Part shown: positions 42,537 to 50,040 of the stretch, one piece after another
Position numbering within the stretch: position 1 is the first letter of the stretch
Layout of the letters: each line of letters opens with the position of its first letter
Assembly (NCBI GenBank): GCA_902776645.1
Contig: CACYQT010000013.1
Coordinates: forward strand, 1-54,611
DNA length: 54,611 nucleotides
Reading direction: 5' to 3'
DNA from: an uncultured bacterium
GTDB taxonomy: Bacteria > Verrucomicrobiota > Lentisphaeria > Oligosphaerales > Oligosphaeraceae
The notes under the pieces: generated by a model
Databases searched by the model: none
Seen by the model: the letters and a program-made list of their open reading frames with translations, nothing else
Told to the model about the DNA's origin: nothing
Made by a program: the position numbers and the translations under genes

Positions 42537-42917
42537 TCAGGCTAATCTCTGGCTGGCGGTGGCCGCCAGTTTCCATAGACATTCAAAACGGCCGGTTAGT
42601 TCCGGCTGGTTCAGTTCGCGGATCGGGGCCGCGATGATGAACATGCCGCCCATCTGCGGCTTGCAGGCCGCATGGACCGCATACGGAAGGCGTTGCGCGG
42701 GATGAACCATTTCGAGCAGCTGTTCGAGATTCTCCGTGCTCTCCGTCATGGGGAACAGGAGCGTCATGAACAGCCGGTCGTCACGGTATTCCAGCTGGAA
42801 GCGGAGGCCGTTTTCCGCCCTGAAGCCGGCCGCGTCGCGTTCGTTCAGCTCGAAACGGGACAAGCCCATTCGGGAGCCGAAATCGCGAATCATCTGCTTT
42901 AGCCAATCCGGTGCCAT
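42537..42917 (-). CDS. CesT/SycN-like T3SS chaperone
   Basis: The 126-residue protein has the small alpha/beta chaperone look: an N-terminal helix (WLKQMIRDFGSRMGL), beta-strand stretches (LRFQLEYRDDRLFMTLLFP) and GMFIIAAPIRELNQPELTGR. SycN with YscB is the chaperone of YopN in Yersinia, and here the gene sits right after the YopN-like sctW. It probably chaperones SctW. The assignment to SycN rather than another class-I chaperone is by position. It starts 11 bases after the sctW stop. Confidence 0.75.
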   Translation of the reverse strand: MAPDWLKQMIRDFGSRMGLSRFELNERDAAGFRAENGLRFQLEYRDDRLFMTLLFPMTESTENLEQLLEMVHPAQRLPYAVHAACKPQMGGMFIIAAPIRELNQPELTGRFECLWKLAATASQRLA

Positions 42918-42928
42918 TTAAATCCTTA

Positions 42929-44104
42929 TTATAAAACAAGTTTCGCCATTTCCTCTTCGCCATCCTCCTGGCTGGCCTCGTCTTCTCGGACGAGTTCGTC
43001 CAGATATTCCTGCGCACCGTCGATCAGCCGCAGGCGGCTTTCGTTGTCCGGAAAACAACGCATGGACATCGAACGGATGATGGCGGACAACTCGCGCATG
43101 AAGTCCATCTTCGGATAGAGCTTCTTCAGACCGACGGCGGCCACAAACGCCTCGATGATCGAGCCGTTCAGGAAGGCCTGGTGCGTCATGTCCAGAATTT
43201 CCCCCGTCATCTTCTCGCCGGACATCAGCAGGCTTTCGCCAAACATCTTGTCCATGCGCATTTCCAGCTTGTCGAAGCGTTCGAGAACGGTCTTCAGGAC
43301 CTCCACGCTCTGCAGATCGACGATGATTCGGCGGAGCTCCTCCGGCTGTGTGGAGGGTGTCGCCGCGGCCATGTCGACGGAGCAGGCGGTCATGAGGAAG
43401 TCGATGGCTTCTCCAAGCCTGTCGGCTCCTTGGCTGGCCAGGAGCGACTTGAAGCAGGTCTGCGGATCGTCGAAGCCGAGGATTTCGCCGCGGTAGAGAT
43501 CGCGTTTGGCCTGCATCTCCTCCGCGTCGCCGCCATGCTCCTGCAGCAGTTCCGCCAAGTTGATGCCAACACGGATTTCCGGCCCTTTCGTCCGTTCGAG
43601 CTCTTGCCTGGCTTGGCGGACGGTAGCCAGAAGTTGCGCGTCTTCAGGACTTTCCGCCAACGCCTCTTCGAGGCATTCGAGCATGGCGAACTGATGGGTG
43701 ACGTCTTCCGAGGCGTCCTGCAGCAGACGCATCAGCTGTTCGGGCGTGGTCATGCCGGCGTTGCGGATCCGTCTCAGAATCCGCGCGATGACGTCTGAAT
43801 TCGGCATGTCAGAGAGCTTGTTCGTCCAGAAACGGACTCGTGCGGTGTAGCGGTTCTCCGTCTTCCGCTTGTCACCGATTTCGCGGTCGCCCATGTTCTT
43901 GACTTCCGTCTCTTCGAACATGGCGGAAATCTCCTCCAGCGAATCGGTCAGCATGGCGACCGCGTCCGGCTGCGTTTCTATCTGGAAGCCCATGGCCTGG
44001 CCGTGTTCGACACCTCCGCTTCCCTGCAATATGCCCGAGCCTTCCAGGGAGGGCCCTGCCTCTCTGGCGATAGCTTGGCGTATTGCATTGAAATCGATGG
44101 TCAT
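42929..44104 (-). CDS. sctW: T3SS gatekeeper SctW (YopN/TyeA-like fusion)
   Basis: The 391-residue protein carries an HrpJ/YopN domain (~45-200, KRKTENRYTARVRFWTNK, LLQDASEDVTHQFAMLECLEEAL, AQLLATVRQARQELER) and a TyeA-like C-terminus (~250-360, IVDLQSVEVLKTVLERFD, LKKLYPKMDFMRELSAIIRS). A one-protein YopN-TyeA fusion as in MxiC, InvE and chlamydial CopN. It controls order of export by blocking effectors until contact. It is the first gene of the W-to-E block. No strong ribosome binding site; a 16-bp palindrome lies 14-29 bases upstream, shared with the divergent gene. Confidence 0.9.
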   Translation of the reverse strand: MTIDFNAIRQAIAREAGPSLEGSGILQGSGGVEHGQAMGFQIETQPDAVAMLTDSLEEISAMFEETEVKNMGDREIGDKRKTENRYTARVRFWTNKLSDMPNSDVIARILRRIRNAGMTTPEQLMRLLQDASEDVTHQFAMLECLEEALAESPEDAQLLATVRQARQELERTKGPEIRVGINLAELLQEHGGDAEEMQAKRDLYRGEILGFDDPQTCFKSLLASQGADRLGEAIDFLMTACSVDMAAATPSTQPEELRRIIVDLQSVEVLKTVLERFDKLEMRMDKMFGESLLMSGEKMTGEILDMTHQAFLNGSIIEAFVAAVGLKKLYPKMDFMRELSAIIRSMSMRCFPDNESRLRLIDGAQEYLDELVREDEASQEDGEEEMAKLVL

Positions 44105-44117
44105 AGTGCTATTTTAT

Positions 44118-44133
44118 CAGTTGTCAACAACTG
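44118..44133. promoter_or_regulatory. Palindrome in the 37-bp divergent gap (sctW / AIM24-like)
   Basis: CAGTTGTCAACAACTG has perfect 6-bp arms (CAGTTG/CAACTG). It occupies most of the short gap between the divergent starts at 44104 and 44142. An operator for both genes is plausible; a promoter for sctW would then have to extend into the neighbouring gene. Alternatively it is a small transcript hairpin. Confidence 0.4.
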
Positions 44134-44141
44134 GAGTTAAA

Positions 44142-44804
44142 ATGGAAAACGAACTGGATATCGTCGATGGATCGATCCGCCTTGACGGCGAATACGATTT
44201 TATTTTTCAGCCTGGCGGCGTGATGGCCTATTCCGGAGAGATCCGTACGGGCCTTCCGCCGCTGCGCGAAGGGACTTGCTGGAACTGGCTGGGCCGCGTC
44301 TTTGAAGCGGACCGTTTCATGCTCCGTCATGGAATCATGAAAGGAACGCTCTGGCTCGGTTTCCAGAACCGCCCATATGTCACGACATTGCCGTCCGCCG
44401 ACAAGCCTGTGACGGTGCGGAGCGAGTTCCTGCTGTTCGCGAAACTCTCGCAGCGCATCTGCGGCGACCGTTTGCGGCTCGTGCCCGGTTCAATGCGCAA
44501 GGCATTTACGCTGACCGAGTTGCAACCAGACGAAGAGGCGTTGTCGCCAGTCGTCTGCACGGCTTCGCCGTTGAGCGAGGCCCGTCTTGAGGATGGCGAG
44601 ACGCTTCACGTCTCGCCGTCCGCTCTCGTCGCCTGGAGCGGCTGCCCGAAGCCAACCGCCTTCTGCTCGCATCTGCGGTTCCGCGACCTTTTCCTGCCGC
44701 GGCTGCCCGAGACGCTGACGCTTGATTTCAGAGGGCCCGGCCGCGTCTTTTTCCAAGGCGCGGAACTGGGCGTGACGACGGCGTCCCGCCGTCGCGTGTG
44801 GTAG
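44142..44804 (+). CDS. AIM24-family-like protein
   Basis: The only plus-strand gene within the T3SS cluster. The start ATG at 44142 has GGAG 5-8 bases upstream; the frame is open further left to 43869, but inside sctW. The 220-residue product has MLRHGIMKGTLWLGF, a domain of repeated beta-strands and, near the C-terminus, LHVSPSALVAWSG and FRGPGRVFFQG, which resemble the AIM24/DUF124 signature (ALVAW and GxGxVf). AIM24-like proteins are of unknown biochemical role. The last seven residues (TASRRRVW) and the stop are encoded by the palindromic repeat. Confidence in the family is moderate. Confidence 0.6.
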   Translation: MENELDIVDGSIRLDGEYDFIFQPGGVMAYSGEIRTGLPPLREGTCWNWLGRVFEADRFMLRHGIMKGTLWLGFQNRPYVTTLPSADKPVTVRSEFLLFAKLSQRICGDRLRLVPGSMRKAFTLTELQPDEEALSPVVCTASPLSEARLEDGETLHVSPSALVAWSGCPKPTAFCSHLRFRDLFLPRLPETLTLDFRGPGRVFFQGAELGVTTASRRRVW

Positions 44805-44828
44805 CGACGACGGGCATGCCGTCGTTAC
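44772..44828. repeat. Palindromic intergenic repeat between convergent genes
   Basis: GTGACGACGGCGTCCCGCCG / TCGCGTGTGGTAGCGACGAC / GGGCATGCCGTCGTTAC. The left half supplies the C-terminus and stop of the AIM24-like gene and the right half supplies the stop codon of sctC on the minus strand. Confidence 0.75.
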
Positions 44829-46696
44829 TTTTCTTCCATCTCCTTTTTAAGCTGTTCCTTCTGGCGTTTCAGAGCCTCGCGGCGCTCTTTGATGCGCTGC
44901 TTCTCCTCCTGACGCCATTCCTCCTCTTCCTGCTTGCGGAGTTCGTCGCGCTCTTGTTCGTCGACATCACGCTGGTGGTCACGACGGCGGAATTCGTCCT
45001 GAATATCGCTTTCGATGCGGACATCGCGCTGTTTCACGGACGATTCGATCGGATCGCTGCTCAGATGGTTGAAGACGACCATGCGGGGCGACAGGAGGAA
45101 CATGCGCTGCATGATGCTCTTGTCCTTTCCGATGCCGCCGAACAACCAGCCGATCCACGGGATGGAACGGAGGAACGGAATGCCCCACGCCTTTTCCACG
45201 ACGCTTTCGTGCATGTAGCCGCCGATGAGAAGGCATTGGCCTTCCTGCACACCGGCCTGCGTCTCAAGCGTGCTGTCATGGGACATCGGAAGATCATCGA
45301 CGGCAACGGTTTCGAAATCGCCGTCCTGAATCTGAAGCGTCATCCAAATTTCATATGACGGCGGCATCGGCATGCCTTCTTCGACCTCCTGGCGGGGCAA
45401 ATCGACGATTCGCGGCTGGACCGTCAGGACAATGCCTGTCGAAACCTGCGTCAAATCAACGACTTCCTTGCCGACGACCTTCGCGTGGTAGCTCTTCGTG
45501 TCCTGCAGGGTGGCGGTCACGTTGTCGAGCGTCAGGAGGCTTGGCCGTGAAATCGTGCGCGCCTTTCCTTTTTCCTCCAAGGCGGCGATGCTGGTGGCGA
45601 GCGAGAAGGTGTTGTTCACATACGTCAGGGCGCCGGTCAGGCCGAGGCCGGTCAGCGTTTCGGGCGATGCGAGATTATCCACGTCCAAACCGCCGCCGAT
45701 ACGCGTCTTGCGTTTGCCGCCCAAGGCCTTGAGGCGGAGCTCCCAGTCGAGCAGGGCGGATTTGTCGATGTCCAGAATGGTGACGGCGATTTCGACCATG
45801 CGGATCGGCACGTCTAGCTCCTGGATCAATTGTTCATAATAGGGCATGCGGGCCTTCGAGTCGCGAACGATGACGGCGTTCAGCCGTTTGTCCGCCAGAA
45901 TCTGCGCCCCGTTGTTGGAAAGGCGTTCCAGTTCGTCCTTCGCCTTTTCATCGGCCGTCATGTCTTCCGGCCTCTTGGCGTTCTCCTGTTGCTCCTTCGT
46001 CTGCAGACGGCTGCGGCTGTTGTTGACGCCCATGAGTTCCTGCAGGATGCTGGCGACGCCGCGGACGGATGTGCCGCCCGAGCCGTTCAAGGCGTCTCCC
46101 GAACCGAGCGTCACGTCGTCCGCCCAGGCATGCTTCAATTTGAAGATGCGAACCTCTTCGTCACGGGAGAGGCGGTTGCGGCGGAGGCTGTCCGCTTTCA
46201 CCACAAGTTCCTGGATCAGTTCGACATAGCGCGGCGGGCCGCTGATTTTGATCAAGGCGTTGTCCTTCGTGCGAGCCATCGGGAAACGGGAATCTTCGAC
46301 ATCCAGTTCGCGAAGGATTTCGATGACGTCGTCCGCTTTCATGTAGCGCAGTTCAAGAAGAGACGAACGCATTTCGGCGGGCGTGCAGATGTAGAGGCCT
46401 GCACCGTCATAATACCAGACGAGATTGCAGATGCCGCAGACCTTTTCAAGAAACTCCTGCGGCTTGCATTCATGGAAATTGCCGCTGACGACGTATTTAA
46501 GCCCTTGCGGCATATTCAGGCCGATGCCCTGCGCGGCGGCGAAATTCGTCAGCACTTCACTGACGGGAGCTTGCCGCGCCGTATAGGAGTAGGTGGCGGT
46601 CTTCCATGGGATTTGCGATGGTTCAGCCGCTTGGACGGCAAGTGGCCGCCAGACGAGCAAGACGGTCAATATGATGAGAAAAAGCCGCAATGACAT
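44825..46696 (-). CDS. sctC: T3SS outer membrane secretin SctC
   Basis: The start is at 46696 (MSLRLFLIILTVLLV signal peptide); the upstream in-frame extension to 46819 lies inside the preceding chaperone gene. N0/N1 domains are at ~30-170 (SEVLTNFAAAQGIGLNMP, LELRYMKADDVIEILREL). The secretin core is at ~270-540 (RLNAVIVRDSKARMPYYEQLI, LDVPIRMVEIAVTILDIDK, VLTVQPRIVDL, PWIGWLFGG). The last ~70 residues are an exceptionally charged region (RDVDEQERDELRKQEEEE, ERREALKRQKEQLKKEMEE), absent from typical secretins; it may bind a pilotin or other partner. It forms the ring through which the needle passes. Confidence 0.95.
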   Translation of the reverse strand: MSLRLFLIILTVLLVWRPLAVQAAEPSQIPWKTATYSYTARQAPVSEVLTNFAAAQGIGLNMPQGLKYVVSGNFHECKPQEFLEKVCGICNLVWYYDGAGLYICTPAEMRSSLLELRYMKADDVIEILRELDVEDSRFPMARTKDNALIKISGPPRYVELIQELVVKADSLRRNRLSRDEEVRIFKLKHAWADDVTLGSGDALNGSGGTSVRGVASILQELMGVNNSRSRLQTKEQQENAKRPEDMTADEKAKDELERLSNNGAQILADKRLNAVIVRDSKARMPYYEQLIQELDVPIRMVEIAVTILDIDKSALLDWELRLKALGGKRKTRIGGGLDVDNLASPETLTGLGLTGALTYVNNTFSLATSIAALEEKGKARTISRPSLLTLDNVTATLQDTKSYHAKVVGKEVVDLTQVSTGIVLTVQPRIVDLPRQEVEEGMPMPPSYEIWMTLQIQDGDFETVAVDDLPMSHDSTLETQAGVQEGQCLLIGGYMHESVVEKAWGIPFLRSIPWIGWLFGGIGKDKSIMQRMFLLSPRMVVFNHLSSDPIESSVKQRDVRIESDIQDEFRRRDHQRDVDEQERDELRKQEEEEWRQEEKQRIKERREALKRQKEQLKKEMEEK

Positions 46697-46737
46697 GTTG
46701 GTTTGCTTTCTATTATTGAGGTATATGATAAATCGGC

Positions 46738-47169
46738 CTATGGCCGGAAGAACATCGTATGGGACGGCGGCGCGGCGGAGGGAACGGCCTGCGGGGCTTG
46801 CAGCCGTTGCCGCCACCATTCGCCGGTGGAGAGAAACGACTCGACGGTGGAGACGAGCGTTTCGTCATCGATGACGCCTTTCAGCGTCTGCCACAGCAGA
46901 AGTCTCTTGCTTTTTGTGTCATACGAAAGGATCGCGTCGTCTTTCAGACTGCGGCCCATGGCGTATGACGTGAGATTCAGAAGCGTTTCATGGCGTTTGT
47001 CCGCTTCGTCGGGCAGGGGCGGAAGCTCCATCTGAAGCGTCAGGGCGCCGTGCTCTTCATGGAAAAGGACGGGCTGCCCGTCAAACACAAGCATCGTCCT
47101 GCCGTCCGACGAAGCTTCTGCTTCGGGATAGCGGACGATGCGCATGAATTTTTCCGTGAGAAGGGGCAC
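46738..47169 (-). CDS. CesT-like T3SS chaperone (YscB position)
   Basis: The 143-residue protein starts MPLLTEKFMRIVRYPE and has alternating strands (TMLVFDGQPVLFHEEHGAL, TLQMELPPLPDE) and a C-terminal helix (DDETLVSTVESFLSTGEWW) followed by a Pro-rich tail. This is the pattern of class I T3SS chaperones. It lies directly before sctC, the position of yscB in Yersinia. Possible clients are the three paralogous products upstream. The family call is by overall pattern and position. Confidence 0.6.
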   Translation of the reverse strand: MPLLTEKFMRIVRYPEAEASSDGRTMLVFDGQPVLFHEEHGALTLQMELPPLPDEADKRHETLLNLTSYAMGRSLKDDAILSYDTKSKRLLLWQTLKGVIDDETLVSTVESFLSTGEWWRQRLQAPQAVPSAAPPSHTMFFRP

Positions 47170-47188
47170 TTATTTATCCTAAACTTCT

Positions 47189-47893
47189 TTATTTCATGTT
47201 GTTGAGGATGGAGGAACGGCCGTCGGAGAACTTGCTGAGCAAGTCCGTGGAGAGCGTGTAGGCCTCGTCGCGTTTGGAGACGAGATTGTCCATGCGGGAA
47301 AGATCGGACTGCGCGTCGTTGTTGAGGGAGTCGATCTTGGCCTTGATGAGCTGGTTGGCGGATGCGATGTAGCCGTCTGACTTCTTGGAGGAGCAGTTGT
47401 CGCTTTCAGTATTATGGCTGTTGCACCAGTCGAGCAGATTCGCTTCTCTTAATTCATCATCGGTGAAATACTTTTTCAAATAGTAGCAAAGGCCTTTGCA
47501 GGCGAAGGAATCGTCGTCGCCTTCTTCCTGTGATTCCAGTTTTGACTGGGTCTGGGCGACGGAGGCGAGCAGGGTGCCGAGGTCTTCGATCCGCTTGTTG
47601 CGGGCATCGATGATTGAGGCCATCGGCGTGATTTCGCGTTCAAGGATGTTGGCGCGTTTCACGGCCAGCAGCGTGACAAGATCTTCAATGGTCAACGGCA
47701 TGCCGTTGACGCCTGTGTCGACGCCGTCTACCTTGTAGTAGGAGCGGACTTTCAAATCGTCGTTGCCGCCGTCCACCTTGCGTCCATACTTGTCCAGCTT
47801 GTAGTTCGTGAACTGCAGGTTCAAGGAATGGTTGTACGTTTGACTGTCGTAGTTGAAAGTGGCGCCAGACGTGTAGGTGATGTATGATGCCAT
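47189..47893 (-). CDS. Candidate T3SS extracellular protein (paralogue 3 of 3)
   Basis: The 234-residue protein has no signal peptide. It shares with its two upstream neighbours a C-terminal helix with LVSKRDEAYTLSTDLL and a central VTLLAVKRANILEREI segment that aligns with their R(V/L)xLLxxITRAE region. The N-terminus has NYKLDKYGRKVDGG, related to the DKYGN units of the 308-residue paralogue. A Cys-bearing insert (CKGLCYYLKK, LLDWCNSHN) is specific to this copy. I do not recognise a family. Because it is linked to sctC and a chaperone and downstream of a T3SS-type promoter, a needle tip, filament or translocator role is inferred. Confidence 0.55.
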   Translation of the reverse strand: MASYITYTSGATFNYDSQTYNHSLNLQFTNYKLDKYGRKVDGGNDDLKVRSYYKVDGVDTGVNGMPLTIEDLVTLLAVKRANILEREITPMASIIDARNKRIEDLGTLLASVAQTQSKLESQEEGDDDSFACKGLCYYLKKYFTDDELREANLLDWCNSHNTESDNCSSKKSDGYIASANQLIKAKIDSLNNDAQSDLSRMDNLVSKRDEAYTLSTDLLSKFSDGRSSILNNMK

Positions 47894-47920
47894 ATTTTTT
47901 ATCTCCTTTAAGGAAATTGG

Positions 47921-48520
47921 TTAGATGCTGTTGGCGGTGCTTTCGGCGTCCTTCAGGAGGCGTTTGAGGGCGTTTGTTTCCATCAGATAGGCCTGGTCGC
48001 GCTTCGTGACGAGATCCTTGATGTTGATGGTGGTCTTCTGGGAAATCGTATTCAGTTCATCCTGACGGGTTTTGATTCCCGAAATGATCGCCGTGATCTG
48101 AGGCTCGCCCCATGGCGTGACATCCGGATAGTAGTTATCGACCGTGATTGCCAGGACGTTCTGAAGATAGCTGCCGAGCGTCGTCGTATGGGAGCCATTG
48201 ACATCCTCGTAGGTGAACGACGTGTTGTATTGCACGGTCGAACCGGACACCAGCAGCTCCATCGCCTTGCAGGAGCTTTCCAGCAGGGCGGTCTGGCGGG
48301 TCAGCATTTCCATTTCGTTCTGCAGGATGGCTTCCGAAGTCTCCGCGCGGGTGATGCTGATGAGCAGAAGCAGGCGGCCGACGGAAAGATCCTTGTACTG
48401 GACGCCTTCCCAGTTGAGGGAGTACGTGTGGCTCGTCGCGACGAGCTGCGGATCGTTGTCTAGAAGCGACTTGGGGTTTGCGTCCCAAGCAGTTACGTTG
48501 GTGACTCCAATGTTTTCCAT
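47921..48520 (-). CDS. Candidate T3SS extracellular protein (paralogue 2 of 3)
   Basis: The 199-residue protein shares with the upstream 308-residue one the run FTYEDVNGSHTTTLGSYL and, near the C-terminus, TRQDELNTISQKTTINIK followed by LVTKRDQAYLMETNAL. It lacks the DKYGN-rich N-terminus. No signal peptide or membrane helix. Helical C-terminal ends of this kind occur in tip and filament proteins of other T3SS (for example EspA or IpaD), but identity to any is not evident. The start codon overlaps the previous stop as TAATG, so translation is coupled. Confidence 0.55.
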   Translation of the reverse strand: MENIGVTNVTAWDANPKSLLDNDPQLVATSHTYSLNWEGVQYKDLSVGRLLLLISITRAETSEAILQNEMEMLTRQTALLESSCKAMELLVSGSTVQYNTSFTYEDVNGSHTTTLGSYLQNVLAITVDNYYPDVTPWGEPQITAIISGIKTRQDELNTISQKTTINIKDLVTKRDQAYLMETNALKRLLKDAESTANSI

Positions 48521-49446
48521 TACATGTTCCTCGCGACGCTGATGTGACCGCTGTAGAAGAGGGCGATGGCGTTGGTGCCGAGCAGGTAGGCCTGGTCACG
48601 CTTGTTGATGAGGGACTGGATGTTGATGGAGGTCTCCTGCGAAATCGTGTTCAGTTGGTCCTGTCTCGTCTGGATGGCGGAGATGATCTGGTTCTTCTGG
48701 TCCGTGCTCCACGCCGTCGTGTCGGTGGTCGGGAACGTGTCGGACGAGACATTGATTTTGAGGACATCCGTCAGATAGGCCTTCATAGTGGTGGTATGCT
48801 GGCCGGTGCCGTCCGTGTAGGTGAACGACGTGTTGTTCGTGATGGTGTTGCTCAGGTTCTCCAGGATGTAGGATTCGGCGTCCGCGGAGCCGTTGAGCAG
48901 GGCGGTCCGTCCCGCCAGTTCGTCCATCTGTTCGATGAGCTGCTCTTCGATGAGTTCGGCGCGGATGAGCGTGACCAGCATGATGACGCGGGAGAGCGAA
49001 AGGCCGGTCGCCGAGACGTCGTTCCAGTCAAGATTGTATGTCGCCTTGATTTCGGAGAGGAATGCATTGGCTTTCTCTTTGGGTAATCTACCATCGAAGT
49101 CGGGATTGGGATCCAAGAACGAGCCGTCGAGGTCGACCTTTACCCTCTCACCGGTGTAATTGTAGGCGTAAAGCGTTCCGTTGGAATCGACGCCGTAATG
49201 GAGATAACGCGAGAGGTTCTCTGTTTCATAGTAGGCGTTGCCGTATTTGTCGAACTTGATGCCATAGGTCGCCATGGTGGATTTCTGGGCGTCCGTCAGA
49301 TTATCGGCCTTCACGAGGGATTCCGTCAAAATGCCGTTGGAGTCAATGACGCCCAGCAGATGGGGCTGGACATAGTTGTTCCCGTATTTGTCCTGCATTT
49401 GATAGAAGTCAATGTACCGTGTTGTTTCGACTGTAAGACCTGCCAT
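48520..49446 (-). CDS. Candidate T3SS extracellular protein (paralogue 1 of 3), first gene of the operon
   Basis: The 308-residue protein has an N-terminal region with three DKYGN/DSNG-type units (MQDKYGNNYVQPHLLGVIDS, KFDKYGNAYYETENLS, YGVDSNGTLY) that could be a beta-rich or repeat module. A conserved helical segment (VIMLVTLIRAELIEEQLIE), FTYTDGTGQHTTTMKAYL and the shared C-terminus (TRQDQLNTISQETSINIQ, INKRDQAYLLGTNAI) follow. No signal peptide. It starts ~160 bases after the predicted promoter at 49606-49633. With its paralogues it may form needle-tip, filament or translocator structures. None of the known translocator hydrophobic segments are visible. Confidence 0.6.
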   Translation of the reverse strand: MAGLTVETTRYIDFYQMQDKYGNNYVQPHLLGVIDSNGILTESLVKADNLTDAQKSTMATYGIKFDKYGNAYYETENLSRYLHYGVDSNGTLYAYNYTGERVKVDLDGSFLDPNPDFDGRLPKEKANAFLSEIKATYNLDWNDVSATGLSLSRVIMLVTLIRAELIEEQLIEQMDELAGRTALLNGSADAESYILENLSNTITNNTSFTYTDGTGQHTTTMKAYLTDVLKINVSSDTFPTTDTTAWSTDQKNQIISAIQTRQDQLNTISQETSINIQSLINKRDQAYLLGTNAIALFYSGHISVARNM

Positions 49447-49605
49447 GTTGGGAACCTCTTGTTGGTTGGAAGCCCTTATATTGATTTTTTGTTATTGAAC
49501 AGACTTGCCACATGTCCCTCACGGAACATGAAAATCATTGCAATCGTATGGACTACAACGATTTAGAATAATTCAGCCATTTCGGCTGACTTTATTCTAT
49601 CTTAT

Positions 49606-49633
49606 ATTATACCATTTTTTTCAAAAAAGACAA
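49606..49633 (-). promoter_or_regulatory. Sigma-70-like promoter for the paralogue-sctC operon
   Basis: On the minus strand TTGTCT (49628-49633) and a perfect TATAAT (49606-49611) are separated by 16 bp. The leader downstream contains a hairpin (49573-49589, TCAGCC/GGCTGA). The TTAA element lies 7 bp upstream of the -35. The start codon at 49446 is ~155 bases away. Confidence 0.6.
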
Positions 49634-49640
49634 GTAAAAA

Positions 49641-49672
49641 ATTAAGAATTTATTAAAAAACGCTTAAAAATA
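49641..49672 (-). promoter_or_regulatory. Triple TTAA element (11-bp period) upstream of the paralogue-sctC operon
   Basis: On the plus strand ATTAA (49641), ATTAA (49652) and CTTAA (49663) are exactly 11 bp apart, with CTTAAAAATA at the last unit, as at 37861-37892. It sits directly upstream of the -35 box, the position of an activator site. Both copies read the same way relative to their operons. Confidence 0.6.
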
Positions 49673-49727
49673 CAACTGTTTTTGTCAGCATGCAGCTGAT
49701 TGGTCCACAGGTTGCTTAATCGTCATT

Positions 49728-49905
49728 TCAGGCAAACTGACTGTTGTAGAGCTCCTCGTACTTTCCGTTTGGGTTCATCAACGCATCGTGGTCGCTGACT
49801 TCTTTGATGTCGCCGTTCTCCATGTAGGATGACGTTGGCGTCTAGGATCGAGGATAGACGATGGGCGATCATAAAACTGGTGCGGCCATTCATCAATGTC
49901 GCCAT
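49728..49905 (-). pseudogene. ABC exporter ATP-binding domain, frameshifted C-terminal remnant
   Basis: Minus-strand translation begins MATLMNGRTSFMIAHRLSSI, the H-loop region of an ABC exporter, through LDANVIL. A one-base shift then gives MENGDIKEVSDHDALMN, NGKYEELYNSQFA and a stop at 49728, the normal ending of such proteins. The rest of the gene (membrane domain, Walker A/B) is absent. It is a decayed relic in the gap before the nuclease gene. Confidence 0.82.
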
Positions 49906-50040
49906 GGCCTCAAGAAAAGCAACCTATTGATCAAAACATTGTTTCATTTTCGCATTGGCTACCGATATAAATAACCATTGTTTTTTCGGATTTCTTGGTT
50001 GCTTTTTTTTCTTTAACTTATTATGAAAAGCTCAACCTTT

